Assembly: GCA_019414565.1 (NCBI GenBank)
Contig: DXLU01000039.1
Span: 37,867 to 101,866 of the forward strand
Length of the DNA: 64,000 bases
Direction of reading: 5' to 3'
Source: Collinsella sp.
Lineage (GTDB): Bacteria; Actinomycetota; Coriobacteriia; Coriobacteriales; Coriobacteriaceae
In this document: one piece after another, positions 18,106 through 28,178 of the stretch
Layout: every line of letters begins with the position of its first letter
Position numbering within the stretch: position 1 is the first letter of the stretch
The notes under the pieces: model-generated
Told to the model about the DNA's origin: nothing
Databases searched by the model: none
The model's input: only the letters and a program-made list of their open reading frames with translations
Made by a program: the position numbers and the translations under genes

Positions 18106-18139
18106 ATTTAAAAGCCCAGCGGAATGGGCTGAGAAATTC

Positions 18140-18214
18140 TGGCTCCCCGGGTAGGACTCGAACCTACAACAGCGCGGTTAACAGCCGCGTGCTCTACCAT
18201 TGAGCTACCGAGGA
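18140..18214 (-). tRNA. tRNA-Asn (GTT), proximal copy
   Basis: Same 75-base sequence as the copy at 18031, with encoded CCA and GTT anticodon. Both are transcribed leftwards and probably share a promoter upstream of 18214 and the terminator near 18000. Confidence 0.97.
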
Positions 18215-18297
18215 ATAGGTGCGTGCTCTCAAGCAACGAAGTTTATTATACGGACGAATCAGCTCAGGGCAAGAACTTTTTTAAGAAATTTTCCGCC

Positions 18298-18353
18298 TAG
18301 TCGTTGGGGACGTTCTTAAACGACTAGTCATTCAAGAACGTCCCTAACGACTA
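18298..18353. repeat. 20-bp inverted repeat between rpoD and the tRNA genes
   Basis: TAGTCGTTGGGGACGTTCTT (18298-18317) and its reverse complement with one mismatch (18334-18353) enclose a 16-base spacer that itself contains the palindrome GACTAGTC. There is no T-run next to it, so it is not an ordinary terminator; the true rpoD terminator is next to it. Confidence 0.75.
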
Positions 18354-18360
18354 CATGAAA

Positions 18361-18390
18361 GCGCCCCCAAGCGGATGTGCTTGAGGGCGC
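18361..18390 (-). terminator. Rho-independent terminator of rpoD
   Basis: GCGCCCTCAAGC and GCTTGGGGGCGC form a 12-bp stem around a 6-base loop on the minus strand, ending in TTTC, 11 bases beyond the rpoD stop. Confidence 0.7.
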
Positions 18391-18401
18391 CTCTTGCTTG
18401 A

Positions 18402-19751
18402 CTAGCTTTCGATATAGTCCTTGAGCTTGCTCGAGCGGCTCGGGTGGCGGAGCTTGGCCAAGGTCTTGGACTCGATCTGGCGGATACGCTCGCGCGTGAC
18501 GCCAAACTCGCGGCCGACTTCCTCGAGCGTGCGGGGATGCCCGTCGACAAGGCCAAAGCGCAGCTCGATAACCTTGCGCTCACGATCGGCAAGCGAGTCG
18601 AGCACCTGAGTGAGCTGCTCCTGCAGCATGGAGAAGCTGGCGGCATCGGGCGGAACGATAGCCTGGGAGTCCTCGATAAAGTCGCCCAGCTGGGAATCCT
18701 CTTCCTCGCCGATGGGGGTCTCAAGCGACACGGGCTCCTGCGAGATCTTCTGGATCTCGCGGACGCGGTCGGCGCTCATGTCCATCTCGGCACCGATCTC
18801 CTCGGGGGTCGGGTCGCGACCCAGGTCCTGAAGGAGCTGGCGCTGCACGCGGACGAGCTTGTTGATAGTCTCGACCATATGCACGGGAATACGGATGGTA
18901 CGGGCCTGGTCGGCGATAGCGCGCGTAATGGCCTGACGGATCCACCACGTGGCGTACGTGGAGAACTTGAAGCCCTTCTGGTAGTCGAACTTCTCGACGG
19001 CGCGAATCAGACCGAGGTTACCCTCCTGGATCAGGTCAAGGAACAGCATGCCGCGGCCGACATAGCGCTTGGCGATGGAGACGACCAGACGCAGGTTTGC
19101 GCTGATGAGTGCCTGCTTAGCTTCGAGGCCGACGTTCTCAATGCGCGTAAGACGACGCATCTCGGCACGCGTGAGCTCGAGCTCACCGGCATCGGCGGCC
19201 TCGAGTTTCTCGGTGGCCTCAAGACCGGCCTCGATCTTCATGGCCAAATCGACCTCTTCGGAGGCGGTCAGCAGGTCGACCTTGCCGATCTCCTTGAGGT
19301 ACATACGAACCGGATCGCCGGTCAGCATCACCGTGGAGGCATCGATGCCACGCACGCGGGAGCGTGAACGGGACGTGCGCACGGTGCGCTTCTTCTTGCT
19401 CTTGGAAGAACCCATCTCGGCGTCGGCCTGACGGGCCATCTTGAGCTCGTGATCGTCGAGCGAGCCGGAATCGTGCTCGTCGTCGTCATCGAAATCGTCA
19501 GTATCGGTATCGTTATCGTCATCGTCGACGTCCATGGGGGCGTCGTCGTTTCCGCTCGCGGAGATAATCTGGATGCCGCTGTTGCGCAGCGCGGAATACA
19601 CCGCGGTGAGCTGCTCGTCAGAAACATCGATATCCTTCAGGGCGACCTGAATCTCGTCCTCGGTTACCGAAGTCCTGTTTGAGCCGTTGCCCATGAGCTT
19701 TGCAACGTAGGATTCCAGCCCAGTACCCGTGCTCTCAGTCTTTTTTGGCAC
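18402..19751 (-). CDS. rpoD: Primary RNA polymerase sigma factor
   Basis: 449 residues from GTG 19751, which has GGGAG five bases upstream; the extra five codons of the longer frame overlap that site. The N-terminal ~130 residues hold region 1.1-like sequence and an unusually acidic stretch ([21 protein letters not shown]). Region 2 has [39 protein letters not shown], region 3 follows, and region 4 contains [20 protein letters not shown]. It directs housekeeping transcription. dnaG precedes it, as in the macromolecular synthesis operon. Confidence 0.96.
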   Translation of the reverse strand: MPKKTESTGTGLESYVAKLMGNGSNRTSVTEDEIQVALKDIDVSDEQLTAVYSALRNSGIQIISASGNDDAPMDVDDDDNDTDTDDFDDDDEHDSGSLDDHELKMARQADAEMGSSKSKKKRTVRTSRSRSRVRGIDASTVMLTGDPVRMYLKEIGKVDLLTASEEVDLAMKIEAGLEATEKLEAADAGELELTRAEMRRLTRIENVGLEAKQALISANLRLVVSIAKRYVGRGMLFLDLIQEGNLGLIRAVEKFDYQKGFKFSTYATWWIRQAITRAIADQARTIRIPVHMVETINKLVRVQRQLLQDLGRDPTPEEIGAEMDMSADRVREIQKISQEPVSLETPIGEEEDSQLGDFIEDSQAIVPPDAASFSMLQEQLTQVLDSLADRERKVIELRFGLVDGHPRTLEEVGREFGVTRERIRQIESKTLAKLRHPSRSSKLKDYIES

Positions 19752-19867
19752 AGATTCTCCCTTCATAGTCCACAGGACTCAATACTTTAGCACACACATC
19801 GTCGTCTATACCCAAAAAGAGGACAGGATATAGGCGAGAATACGCTGGTTGACCACAACATCTAGGC

Positions 19868-21976
19868 CTATTCGGCGTCTGCGGCCTCCAGACCGATCAA
19901 ACGGAACGGGTCCGCCACGCCGCCGATCGACTTTTGCAGTTCGCGTTGACGCTGCGAATCCTGCGCGGCCTGCACGGTCAGCGCGCGACGGGCCTCATCG
20001 TCGAGCGAACGGTCCTGGCGCAGCTTGGCCTGTGCGGCACGCATGCGGCGCTTGATGGTGTAGAGCTCGAGCGTATCGAGCATGAACACGATGTTCGTCT
20101 CGGTGGGGTGCTTGCTCGTCGCGGAGATGCGCCCGGCACTCACAAGCGTTGCCGCCTCGGGACAGACCGAGCGCGCCGCATCCATGCAGGCTGCAGGATC
20201 GGTTCCCGGCGGCGTTGCCAGAACGGCCCATGCGATGGACTCGTGACGTGGGTCAACCCACTCGATAGAGCAGATGCGGTCGGCATACGTGCGGAACAGG
20301 TCGGGGTAGCTCGTGAGCATCGTCAACAGCTCGCGCTCCCCTGCCAAGGACTTGCGCTCAAGATCAGTAAGAACCATCGGCGCCGCCGCAGCCGGAGCGC
20401 CCGAACCATCAGTCACAGGCACAGCACCCATACCATCAGGCACATCGATCGGCGGCAGGTCGTCGACGACCTCCACGGGCGCGGCACCGTAGGCATCGAG
20501 CGGGACGTAGTCATACGGCTCTTCTTCGACCGGCGCGGACACCGGCGGCGTCGCGCCCGATGCCCAAGCACCGCGAGATGCCCCCTGCGAACCAGGCGTC
20601 CGACCGCCCGCGCTACCAGAGCGCTCGGCTTGCGCCCGCTGGCGTTCATAGTTCTGCTCACGACGTCGTTCCGCATCTTCGCGCTTGGCGACATCGCGAA
20701 ACACGCGACCCGAACTCGCGCGAACCGTCTCCAGATCCAAACCCAGCAGATCGGCAATTTGAATAAAGTATGTGTCGATCATATAGCTATCGCGCAGCGG
20801 ATAGATAAGCGTCAGCGCATCTTCCAGCGCCTTGGCACGACCGCCCGGCGTGGTGATGTCACTCGACTCCTGCAGCGAACGGTAGACAAAGTCCATGAGC
20901 GGCTCGGCAGCGTCGATGCGCGCCTGAAGCTCCTGTCCACCATGCGCTGTGATGAACTCCATGGGGTCGTTGCCGTCGGGCAGCACCACGCAGCGCAGGT
21001 CCATCGAATCCTGCTCGATAAATTGAATCGCGCGACGGGCGGCCTTCTGGCCCGCGGCATCGCCATCGAACATATACACGATACGCTTGGCAAAGCGGGT
21101 GAGCGTCTTGACGTGATGCTCCGTGAGCGCGGTGCCCAGCGTGGCGACAACGTTTTTGATCCCCGCCTCCCAGCAGGCGATGCAATCGGTATAGCCCTCC
21201 ACCACGATGGCCGTATCCTGCGCGACGATAAACTCCTTGGCCCAGTTAAAGCCATAGAGGTTTCGCTTTTTATGGAACACGCTCGTCTCGGCGGTGTTGA
21301 GGTACTTGGGTTGGCCGTCACCCATGATGCGCCCGCCAAAGGCAATGTTGTGACCCTGCTCGTCAAAGATGGGAAACATCACGCGGTCGTAGAAGCGGTC
21401 GGCAAGCTGCCCACGCCCGCGGCTCACGGCAACGTTGGCGTCGATCATCTCCTGCGGGGTAAAACCCGCCTGGGACAGGTGCGACACCAGCGCGTTGCGG
21501 CCCGGTGCAAAGCCCAGGCAGTAGCGGCGGCAGACGTCGCCACCCATACCACGGCTGGCAAAGTACTCGCGTGGACGGCCGTCCTTACCGCGCATAAGCA
21601 TGGTGTGGTAGAACTGGGCGGTCTCGGCACACAGATCGTAGATGCGGGCACGCTTGGTACCGCGCTCGCGACGATCTCCGGTGTCATGTAGCTCAATACC
21701 CGCGCGATCGGCCAAATAACGGATTGACTCGGGAAAGCTCAGGTTCTCGCGCTTCATGATATAGGTGAAGACGTCGCCACCCTCGCCGCAGCCAAAGCAA
21801 TGCCACACCTGCGTGGCGGGAATAATGTGGAAGGACGGAGTCTTTTCGCCATGAAAAGGGCAGCAACCCCAAAACTCATGACCGCGGGGCTTGAGCTCAA
21901 CCGTTTCCTGCACGATGGCGACTAAGTCGGACGCAGCGCGTACCTGGTCTTTTTCCTCATCACTAATCACGGACAC
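19868..21976 (-). CDS. dnaG: DNA primase
   Basis: 702 residues. The N-terminal zinc-binding domain has Cys39, His42, Cys60 and Cys63 (CCPFHGEKTPSF, WHCFGCGEGGDVF). The TOPRIM core has VVEGYTDCIACW with the catalytic Glu and FDGDAAGQKAARRA with the Asp pair. A Pro/Ala-rich linker of about 100 residues (near 440-540) leads to the C-terminal helicase-interaction region. It makes RNA primers for replication. It overlaps ribF by 14 bases and precedes rpoD with a 116-base gap. Confidence 0.95.
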   Translation of the reverse strand: MSVISDEEKDQVRAASDLVAIVQETVELKPRGHEFWGCCPFHGEKTPSFHIIPATQVWHCFGCGEGGDVFTYIMKRENLSFPESIRYLADRAGIELHDTGDRRERGTKRARIYDLCAETAQFYHTMLMRGKDGRPREYFASRGMGGDVCRRYCLGFAPGRNALVSHLSQAGFTPQEMIDANVAVSRGRGQLADRFYDRVMFPIFDEQGHNIAFGGRIMGDGQPKYLNTAETSVFHKKRNLYGFNWAKEFIVAQDTAIVVEGYTDCIACWEAGIKNVVATLGTALTEHHVKTLTRFAKRIVYMFDGDAAGQKAARRAIQFIEQDSMDLRCVVLPDGNDPMEFITAHGGQELQARIDAAEPLMDFVYRSLQESSDITTPGGRAKALEDALTLIYPLRDSYMIDTYFIQIADLLGLDLETVRASSGRVFRDVAKREDAERRREQNYERQRAQAERSGSAGGRTPGSQGASRGAWASGATPPVSAPVEEEPYDYVPLDAYGAAPVEVVDDLPPIDVPDGMGAVPVTDGSGAPAAAAPMVLTDLERKSLAGERELLTMLTSYPDLFRTYADRICSIEWVDPRHESIAWAVLATPPGTDPAACMDAARSVCPEAATLVSAGRISATSKHPTETNIVFMLDTLELYTIKRRMRAAQAKLRQDRSLDDEARRALTVQAAQDSQRQRELQKSIGGVADPFRLIGLEAADAE

Positions 21977-22970
21977 TCACCCCCTGCTCGCCCAAGTTGT
22001 GACGAATATCTTCGATATTACCCCCGACGGTCGCGATCAACTCATCCAGCGAATCGAACACGCGCGACGGACGCAGCCAGCGCGTAAACGCCAGCGAAAC
22101 GGAAGCGCCGTACAGGTCGCCCGTATAACCAATTAAATTAGCCTCAAGATGCGCAGATGCCGCATCGTCGGCATATGTCGGCGGCAGTCCGACGTTAACG
22201 GCAGCGGGCCACACGATGTCGTTAACCAGCACCAGGCCCTCATACACGCCATCGGCAGGCACCTGAATGCCGTCGGGAACATGTAGGTTTGCCGTGGGAA
22301 AGCCCATGTCAGAACCCTCGTGACGGCCGCGAATAACACCGCCGCGCACCATATACGGGCGGCCGAGTAACTCAGCAGCAAGCTCCACATGGCCCTGTCC
22401 CAGCTCATGACGAATACGGGTGGCGCAAATGGCCTCACCGCCCTCGCAAAGCAAGTCGTGCCCGTATACGTCAACGCCGCGCTCGGCACCCCAGGCGCGC
22501 ATCTCGGCAACACCAGAAGCACCGCCACGACCCAGCCTAAAGTCGCTGCCAACGCGAATCGATCGAATGTCGACCAGACGCGACACCAGCGAGAGAAAAT
22601 CAACATGGTCAAGCGCCGCAACCTCAGGCGTAAAGGGAACGGCCACCACCGCATCGACCCCGGTTTGAGCCAGGGCATGCAGACGGTCGGCCGTCGTCAT
22701 CAATTTTTGAGCGGGCGAAGGGCTCACCACGACGTCCGGGTCGGGATCAAAGGTAACCACGACCGCCTTACAGCCATGGGCACGGGCGTCACGGACAAGC
22801 GCCGCAATGAGCTCCTGGTGTCCACGGTGCACGCCATCGAACACGCCAATGGCGATCGAGGCAGCACCCAGGTGCTCACACTTATCAAACGCATCGGCAG
22901 TAACGATGTGAGCCTCGTCCGGCTCGCCCGCGAAAAAGATACGCGCGAGCTCGCGAGCGGACAACATCAT
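21963..22970 (-). CDS. ribF: Bifunctional riboflavin kinase/FAD synthetase
   Basis: 335 residues. The N-terminal FAD synthetase (nucleotidyltransferase) domain shows IAIGVFDGVHRGHQELI, the TxGH-like FDGVHxGH motif. The C-terminal riboflavin kinase domain shows GRPYMVRGGVIRGRHEGSDMGFPTANLHVP. It converts riboflavin to FMN and FAD. It overlaps truB by 4 bases and dnaG by 14, so translation is coupled. Confidence 0.95.
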   Translation of the reverse strand: MMLSARELARIFFAGEPDEAHIVTADAFDKCEHLGAASIAIGVFDGVHRGHQELIAALVRDARAHGCKAVVVTFDPDPDVVVSPSPAQKLMTTADRLHALAQTGVDAVVAVPFTPEVAALDHVDFLSLVSRLVDIRSIRVGSDFRLGRGGASGVAEMRAWGAERGVDVYGHDLLCEGGEAICATRIRHELGQGHVELAAELLGRPYMVRGGVIRGRHEGSDMGFPTANLHVPDGIQVPADGVYEGLVLVNDIVWPAAVNVGLPPTYADDAASAHLEANLIGYTGDLYGASVSLAFTRWLRPSRVFDSLDELIATVGGNIEDIRHNLGEQGVSVRD

Positions 22971-23899
22971 CGAACACCGCCGATGGCCTGCGGAAACACG
23001 TGCTCCATGACAAAGCGGCCGCTCTCAATGCGGGCGAGCGCCTTGAGTCCCCCATCGAGCACCAACGCAAACGGCACCTTCGAGGCATCGAAATCCGCAA
23101 GCGCACGCTCAACGGGAATGCGTCGGCCGCAGAGCAGGTCATCGGCAAGATTGCCAGGCAAGTCAACACGCGTGGCGCCCAGGGCCGCAATGGGATCCAG
23201 GGCAAAGCCAGCCGCGGACTCGGGGGAAAGTTCCTCGACCGCATGACAAGCGCCAATGGAAACAACACCGGAGGCCGTGCGGCGCAACGCGGAAATGTGC
23301 GCGGCGCTCTCACAGACGCGGCCCAAGTCGCGAGCGAGCGCACGGATATAGGTGCCCTTGCTCACCGAGAACGCCACGGTCCACACACACGTATCACCTT
23401 CGCCGCCCACGGCGATCAGGTCGGCGGCATAGACCTCGACAGGGCGCGGAGGCAGGTCCACCGCATTGCCCTCGCGAGCAGACTTGTAGGCGCGAACGCC
23501 ATTGACCGAGATAGCCGAAAACGCCGGCGGCACCTGCATCTGCGGACCCAGCATGGCCGCCAAGCGCTCACGGGCATAGGCAGGATCGCGCAGCTCGTTG
23601 GCAATAGCCACCGTGCGGACCGCCTCACCCTCCGCATCATCGGTATTGGTCTCGGCGCCAAACGAGATGTCGGCGACATAGCTTTTGGTATCGAGGGTTA
23701 GCATGCCCAGCAAACGAGTAGCCTGGCCAACACCCACCACCATGACACCCGATGCCATGGGGTCGAGCGTGCCGGCATGGCCGACGCGACGCTCATGGAG
23801 GGCGCGCCGACATTGCGAGACCACATCGTGGGACGTGCAGCCCACCGGCTTATCGACGGCGAGCAGCATATTCAGTTGAGAAGGCGTACGACGAGCCAT
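22967..23899 (-). CDS. truB: tRNA pseudouridine-55 synthase
   Basis: 310 residues. The family opening LLAVDKPVGCTSHDVV and the catalytic block RRVGHAGTLDPMASGVMVVGVG with its aspartate are clear, followed by the SYVADISFGAETNTDDAEG strand region. It isomerises U55 in the T-loop of tRNAs. In this operon it follows nrnA (15-base gap) and overlaps ribF. Confidence 0.95.
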   Translation of the reverse strand: MARRTPSQLNMLLAVDKPVGCTSHDVVSQCRRALHERRVGHAGTLDPMASGVMVVGVGQATRLLGMLTLDTKSYVADISFGAETNTDDAEGEAVRTVAIANELRDPAYARERLAAMLGPQMQVPPAFSAISVNGVRAYKSAREGNAVDLPPRPVEVYAADLIAVGGEGDTCVWTVAFSVSKGTYIRALARDLGRVCESAAHISALRRTASGVVSIGACHAVEELSPESAAGFALDPIAALGATRVDLPGNLADDLLCGRRIPVERALADFDASKVPFALVLDGGLKALARIESGRFVMEHVFPQAIGGVR

Positions 23900-23914
23900 G
23901 TACCATCCAAAAAG

Positions 23915-24958
23915 TTAAAGCTCGACGGTCACCGAAGCGGGATCCTCCCCTACCAGTTCGGCCAGCATGGGAAGTGCCACGGTGAGCGTCTCGAGAATCG
24001 TTCCGTTGTTGGAGAAACCGGCGGCAGCGGGATGTCCGCCTCCGCCAAAGGCAGCAGCGATCTCGGACACGTTGAGGTCGCCCTTGGAGCGCAGGTTGCC
24101 GCGCACCTTGGTATCGCCCTCAATGCCCTTCAGGAACAGACAGACCTCGACGCCCATCACCGAGCGCACCACGTCAACCAGACCGTCGCACTCATCCGAG
24201 GTGACACCGCACGCCTCAAGGTCACTCTGGTACGCGTAGCTATACGCGACGCGCCCGTGGGCCACCGTCTTAATGCGGCCCATAACGATGGACTTGAGAT
24301 GCAAAAACTCAACGCGCATGCTCTGGTAGACCTCGAGTGCCACACGCGCCGGATCGGCACCGTGGGCAACCAGACGCGAGGCTGCATGGAACGCGGCGGC
24401 GTCGGCGTTTTGGTACTGAAAACGGCCGGTATCGGTAACCAAGCCACACAGCAGGCAGGTTGCAACGCCATCACGTGCGACAATGCCGCAATTGTCCAAG
24501 AAGCGGTCGATGATCATGGCGCAGGCTGCAGCTTCGACGCGCCTCAGGCTGAGCTCGGCAAACTCCTCGCGCGCCGGATGGTGATCGAAGCACACCACAT
24601 GCTTGGAGCGACGAAGCACCTCGGCGGAATTATTGAGACGCTCGACGACCGGCACGTCCACCGAGATGAACAGGTCCGGATTGCCGGTATACGCAGATGC
24701 CGGTACCAGGCGATCGGAGCCTTCCATAAAGCGGTAGATACGCGGAACCGGGTCATCGTCTGCCAACAGCAGCGCAATGTCCTTGTTGGGAAAAAACTTC
24801 ATAAGCGAGAGGCCCAGACCCAACACGGAGCCCAGGGCGTCACCATCGGGAGAAGTGTGTCCCGAAATCGCAATGGAGGACGCACCCTCGATGAGCTCGA
24901 GGATGCGTCGCTGAATATCTGCAGACTCGCACGAGGCGAGGTCGGCGGAATTAGTCAT
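23915..24958 (-). CDS. nrnA: DHH-family oligoribonuclease / pAp-phosphatase (NrnA-like)
   Basis: 347 residues. The DHH motifs are visible: ISGHTSPDGDALGS (metal-binding Asp pair), VVCFDHHPAREEF (the DHH itself) and a C-terminal DHHA1 domain ending GGGGHPAAAGFS. NrnA degrades nanoRNAs and dephosphorylates 3'-phosphoadenosine 5'-phosphate. It overlaps rbfA by 8 bases in the ribosome-maturation operon. Confidence 0.88.
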   Translation of the reverse strand: MTNSADLASCESADIQRRILELIEGASSIAISGHTSPDGDALGSVLGLGLSLMKFFPNKDIALLLADDDPVPRIYRFMEGSDRLVPASAYTGNPDLFISVDVPVVERLNNSAEVLRRSKHVVCFDHHPAREEFAELSLRRVEAAACAMIIDRFLDNCGIVARDGVATCLLCGLVTDTGRFQYQNADAAAFHAASRLVAHGADPARVALEVYQSMRVEFLHLKSIVMGRIKTVAHGRVAYSYAYQSDLEACGVTSDECDGLVDVVRSVMGVEVCLFLKGIEGDTKVRGNLRSKGDLNVSEIAAAFGGGGHPAAAGFSNNGTILETLTVALPMLAELVGEDPASVTVEL

Positions 24959-25361
24959 CTAAAGCTGCCTCCTGGGCGGCATCCGCTATCGGATAGCCGT
25001 CCTCGTCCTTTTCGATCGCAAGCGTGGCGGGAACGTTTTCCAGCGCACGCGTGATGCGCTCGGCCTCATCGGTCGAGCGATCGATGCGAAAATCGAGCTC
25101 GGGCGTAACACGCCAATCGAGCGAGCGAGCCAACAGGCTGCGAATACGGCCCTTGGCGCTTGCGAGCGCCTCCATGACCTCGTCGTAGCGGCTCGCATCG
25201 CACGACACGTACACACGCGCGAACGAACGGTCCACCGCGACCTCAACCGCGGTCAAAGTAACCAGGTCGAGACGCGGATCGGAAACCTCAAAGAGCAGGA
25301 TATAACCAAGCTTCTCGCGAAGCTGCTCGCCCAGACGGCGGGTTGCCTGCGTTTGCTTCAT
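24951..25361 (-). CDS. rbfA: Ribosome-binding factor A
   Basis: 136 residues. The KH-like fold is recognised from RRLGEQLREKLGYILLFEVSDPRL, LVTLTAVEVAVDRSFARVYVS and the helix LASAKGRIRSLLARSLDWRVTPEL. It helps 16S rRNA 5'-end maturation. It lies 11 bases after infB and overlaps nrnA. Confidence 0.94.
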   Translation of the reverse strand: MKQTQATRRLGEQLREKLGYILLFEVSDPRLDLVTLTAVEVAVDRSFARVYVSCDASRYDEVMEALASAKGRIRSLLARSLDWRVTPELDFRIDRSTDEAERITRALENVPATLAIEKDEDGYPIADAAQEAALDD

Positions 25362-25372
25362 AGCGCTACCCC

Positions 25373-28087
25373 CTACTCGGTACGGGCAACCTGGTCGATG
25401 CGGTAACCCTCGATCTGGTCGCCGGGCTTGATGTCCTGGAAGTTCTCCAGGCCAATGCCGCCCTCGGATCCGCTCTTGAGGCTCTTGGCCTCGTCCTTGT
25501 AGTGGCGCATCGAGGCGATCTTGCCGTTGAAGACCACGATGCCGTCGCGCACCAGACGCACGGAATCGGTCGCGGCGATCTCGCCCTCTTCGACGCGGAC
25601 ACCGGCAGCGATACCGACTTTGGGCACCTTGAAGGTGTCCAGGACGGTCGCGGTACCCGTGGAGACCTCGACCTCGGTGGGCTTGAGCATGCCGATACGG
25701 GCAGCGTCAAGTTCCTCGAGGCACTTGTAGATAACGTCGTAGCAACGGATCTCGACGCCCTCGCGCTCGGCAGCGGAGCGAGCCTTGCCGTCGGGACGCA
25801 CACCAAAGCCGATGATGATGGCGTTGGAGGCGTCGGCCAGGACGACGTCGGTCTCGTTGATGGCGCCAACGGCGGAGTGGATCGTGTTGATGCGGACCTC
25901 GGACTGATCCATCTTGTCGAGCGAGTCCTGAAGGGCCTCGATGGAACCCTGGACGTCGGCCTTGATGATCAGGTTGAGCTCCTTGACCTCGGCGTCGGCA
26001 ATGGTCTCGAAGAGGTTCTCGAGCGTAACGTGCTTGACGCGGCTCTGCTCCTCGATACGGGCCTTGAGCGAACGCTCGTCGGCAAGGGCGCGAGCCTCGC
26101 GCTCGTCCTCGAACACACGGAACTCGTCACCGGCGTTGGGCACGGACTGCAGGCCCAGGATCTCAACGGCGTCGGAGGGACCGGCCTCGGTGACGGCGCG
26201 GCCCTTGGGGTCGAGCATGGCGCGGACGCGGCCGTAGGTGAGGCCGGCGACAAGCGTATCGCCCACGTGCAGGGTACCGCGGGTCACGAGCACGGTAGCG
26301 ACCGAGCCGCGGCCCTTGTCGAGCTTGGCCTCGAGGACGTTGCCGGAGGCAAAGGTGTCCGGGTTGGCCTTGAGCTCGAGCACATCTGCCTGGAGCAGCA
26401 CGGTCTCGAGCAGATCGTCGATACCGATCTTCTGCTTGGCCGAGATGTTGACGAACATGTTCTGTCCGCCCCACTCCTCGGGGATGACGCCGTACTCGGT
26501 GAGCTCCTGACGCACACGGTCGGGGTTGGCGCCGGGCTTATCGATCTTGTTGACGGCGACAACGATGGGTACGCCGGCGGCCTTGGCGTGGTTGATCGAC
26601 TCGACCGTCTGGGGCATGACACCGTCGTCGGCAGCCACGATCAGAATGACGATGTCGGTCACCTTGGCGCCACGGGCACGCATAGCCGTAAAGGTGGCGT
26701 GACCGGGGGTATCGATGAAGGTGATCTTGCGGTCGTTGATCATGACCTGCGAAGCACCGATGGCCTGCGTAATGCCGCCCGCCTCGCCGGCAGCAACGCC
26801 GGTGTGACGGATGGCGTCGAGCAGCGACGTCTTGCCGTGGTCGACGTGGCCCATGACGGTGACGACCGGTGCGCGCGGCTTAAGGTCGGCGGGATCGTCG
26901 TAGAACGAGAAGGTGTTCTCCTCCTCGGGGGTGATAATCTTGATCTGACGACCCAAGTCGTCGGCAACGAGCTCGACGAGGTCGTCGGACATGGACTGCG
27001 TCATGGTGAGCGGCGTACCCAGCAGGAACAGGCGCTTGATGATGTCGTTGGCCGGAACGTCGAGCGCCTCGGCGAGCTCCTGGACGGTAACGCCCTGGGA
27101 AACCTTGATGGCGTCGAGCTCCTCGGGGTTCACGCCCTGGGCCAATGCCTCCTCAATCTTGCGCTCCTCCTGAGCCTTGGCAGCCTCGCGCTCGCGCTTC
27201 TCCTTGCGCTTCTTGCGGCGACCGGTGGACTCACGAGAGGCCTCCTCGACGGCAGCGCGGGCCTCCTCGAGGACCTTCTCGCGGCTGTACTCCTCGGCCT
27301 CGCGAGCCATGCGGCTGTAGTGGTCCTCTTCGTTGTTGTGACCGCCCTTGCGCTTCTTGCCCTTGCCCTGCTTATCGGGGTTGGGGAAGTCCATGCCGGC
27401 AGCGACGTTGTTGCTGGCGTTGGCGCGATGGCTGTGCGGACGGCTCTCGGAGGCGTTGCGCTCGGAGTTGTTGTCGGAAGCGTTGCGATCGTTACGACGG
27501 CCACCGCGGCGGTCGTTGTTGCCGCCACGACGGTTACCGCGCTCGGCGGCGCGCTCGGCCTTGGCCTTGTCCTCGGCGTCCTTCTTCTCCTTGAGCACGG
27601 TCTCCTGTGCGGCGATCTGGTCGAGCAGCGAACGGAAGCGCGAACCGGAGTCGGAAGCGGGAACGGCGCGGCGCTGGGCCTCGCGGGCAGCCTCCTCCTT
27701 CTCGCGGGCAAGGCGCTCCTGCTCGGCCTTCTTCTTGGCCTCGGCCTCGGCGCGGGCAGCCTCCTCGGCAGCCTGGGCTGCGGCAAACTGGCGGCGCTCC
27801 TCCTCACGTGCCTTCTCGGCAGCGATGCGCTCGCGCTCGGCCTCGGCGGCGCGAGCGGCCTCCTCGGCGGCAGCTGCCTGCTCCTCGGCCTGCTTGGCGG
27901 CCTCGACTTCCTGAGCGCGGGCCTCAATCACCGAGGCGAGCTGCTTGCGGACCATGGCGACATAGGCGTCCTCCAAGGTGGAGGAAGCGGACTTAGCGGG
28001 AATCTTCATATCGGCGAGATGACCCATCAGTTCCTTGGAGGTCATGCCGAACTCTTTGGCCAGGGTGGACACACGGACTTTTGCCAT
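25373..28087 (-). CDS. infB: Translation initiation factor IF-2
   Basis: 904 residues. The N-terminal IF2N domain ([20 protein letters not shown]) is followed by a ~270-residue Ala/Glu/Arg-rich helical stretch and an Asn/Arg-rich linker. The GTPase domain has [19 protein letters not shown], the G3 motif FIDTPGH and the G4 motif NKID. Domains II-IV follow. It places initiator tRNA on the 30S subunit. It is 91 bases downstream of nusA; that gap holds GC-rich hairpins but no T-run. Confidence 0.96.
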   Translation of the reverse strand: MAKVRVSTLAKEFGMTSKELMGHLADMKIPAKSASSTLEDAYVAMVRKQLASVIEARAQEVEAAKQAEEQAAAAEEAARAAEAERERIAAEKAREEERRQFAAAQAAEEAARAEAEAKKKAEQERLAREKEEAAREAQRRAVPASDSGSRFRSLLDQIAAQETVLKEKKDAEDKAKAERAAERGNRRGGNNDRRGGRRNDRNASDNNSERNASESRPHSHRANASNNVAAGMDFPNPDKQGKGKKRKGGHNNEEDHYSRMAREAEEYSREKVLEEARAAVEEASRESTGRRKKRKEKREREAAKAQEERKIEEALAQGVNPEELDAIKVSQGVTVQELAEALDVPANDIIKRLFLLGTPLTMTQSMSDDLVELVADDLGRQIKIITPEEENTFSFYDDPADLKPRAPVVTVMGHVDHGKTSLLDAIRHTGVAAGEAGGITQAIGASQVMINDRKITFIDTPGHATFTAMRARGAKVTDIVILIVAADDGVMPQTVESINHAKAAGVPIVVAVNKIDKPGANPDRVRQELTEYGVIPEEWGGQNMFVNISAKQKIGIDDLLETVLLQADVLELKANPDTFASGNVLEAKLDKGRGSVATVLVTRGTLHVGDTLVAGLTYGRVRAMLDPKGRAVTEAGPSDAVEILGLQSVPNAGDEFRVFEDEREARALADERSLKARIEEQSRVKHVTLENLFETIADAEVKELNLIIKADVQGSIEALQDSLDKMDQSEVRINTIHSAVGAINETDVVLADASNAIIIGFGVRPDGKARSAAEREGVEIRCYDVIYKCLEELDAARIGMLKPTEVEVSTGTATVLDTFKVPKVGIAAGVRVEEGEIAATDSVRLVRDGIVVFNGKIASMRHYKDEAKSLKSGSEGGIGLENFQDIKPGDQIEGYRIDQVARTE

Positions 28088-28178
28088 ATGACTTCACCTA
28101 CCCTTTCTGGCACCTTGGGTGCCTAGAGACTGAACGAGCGTGGGAGATGCGCCGGGACCTGCCCGGCGCGACCGCGCG

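Noticed and set aside
25502..28126. Long plus-strand open frame (about 870 codons) opposite infB
   Set aside because: It is a GC-rich shadow of infB with repetitive Gly/Leu/Val composition and no motifs; IF-2 on the minus strand is certain. The same holds for long frames opposite leuS, nusA, guaB and the fakA-like gene.
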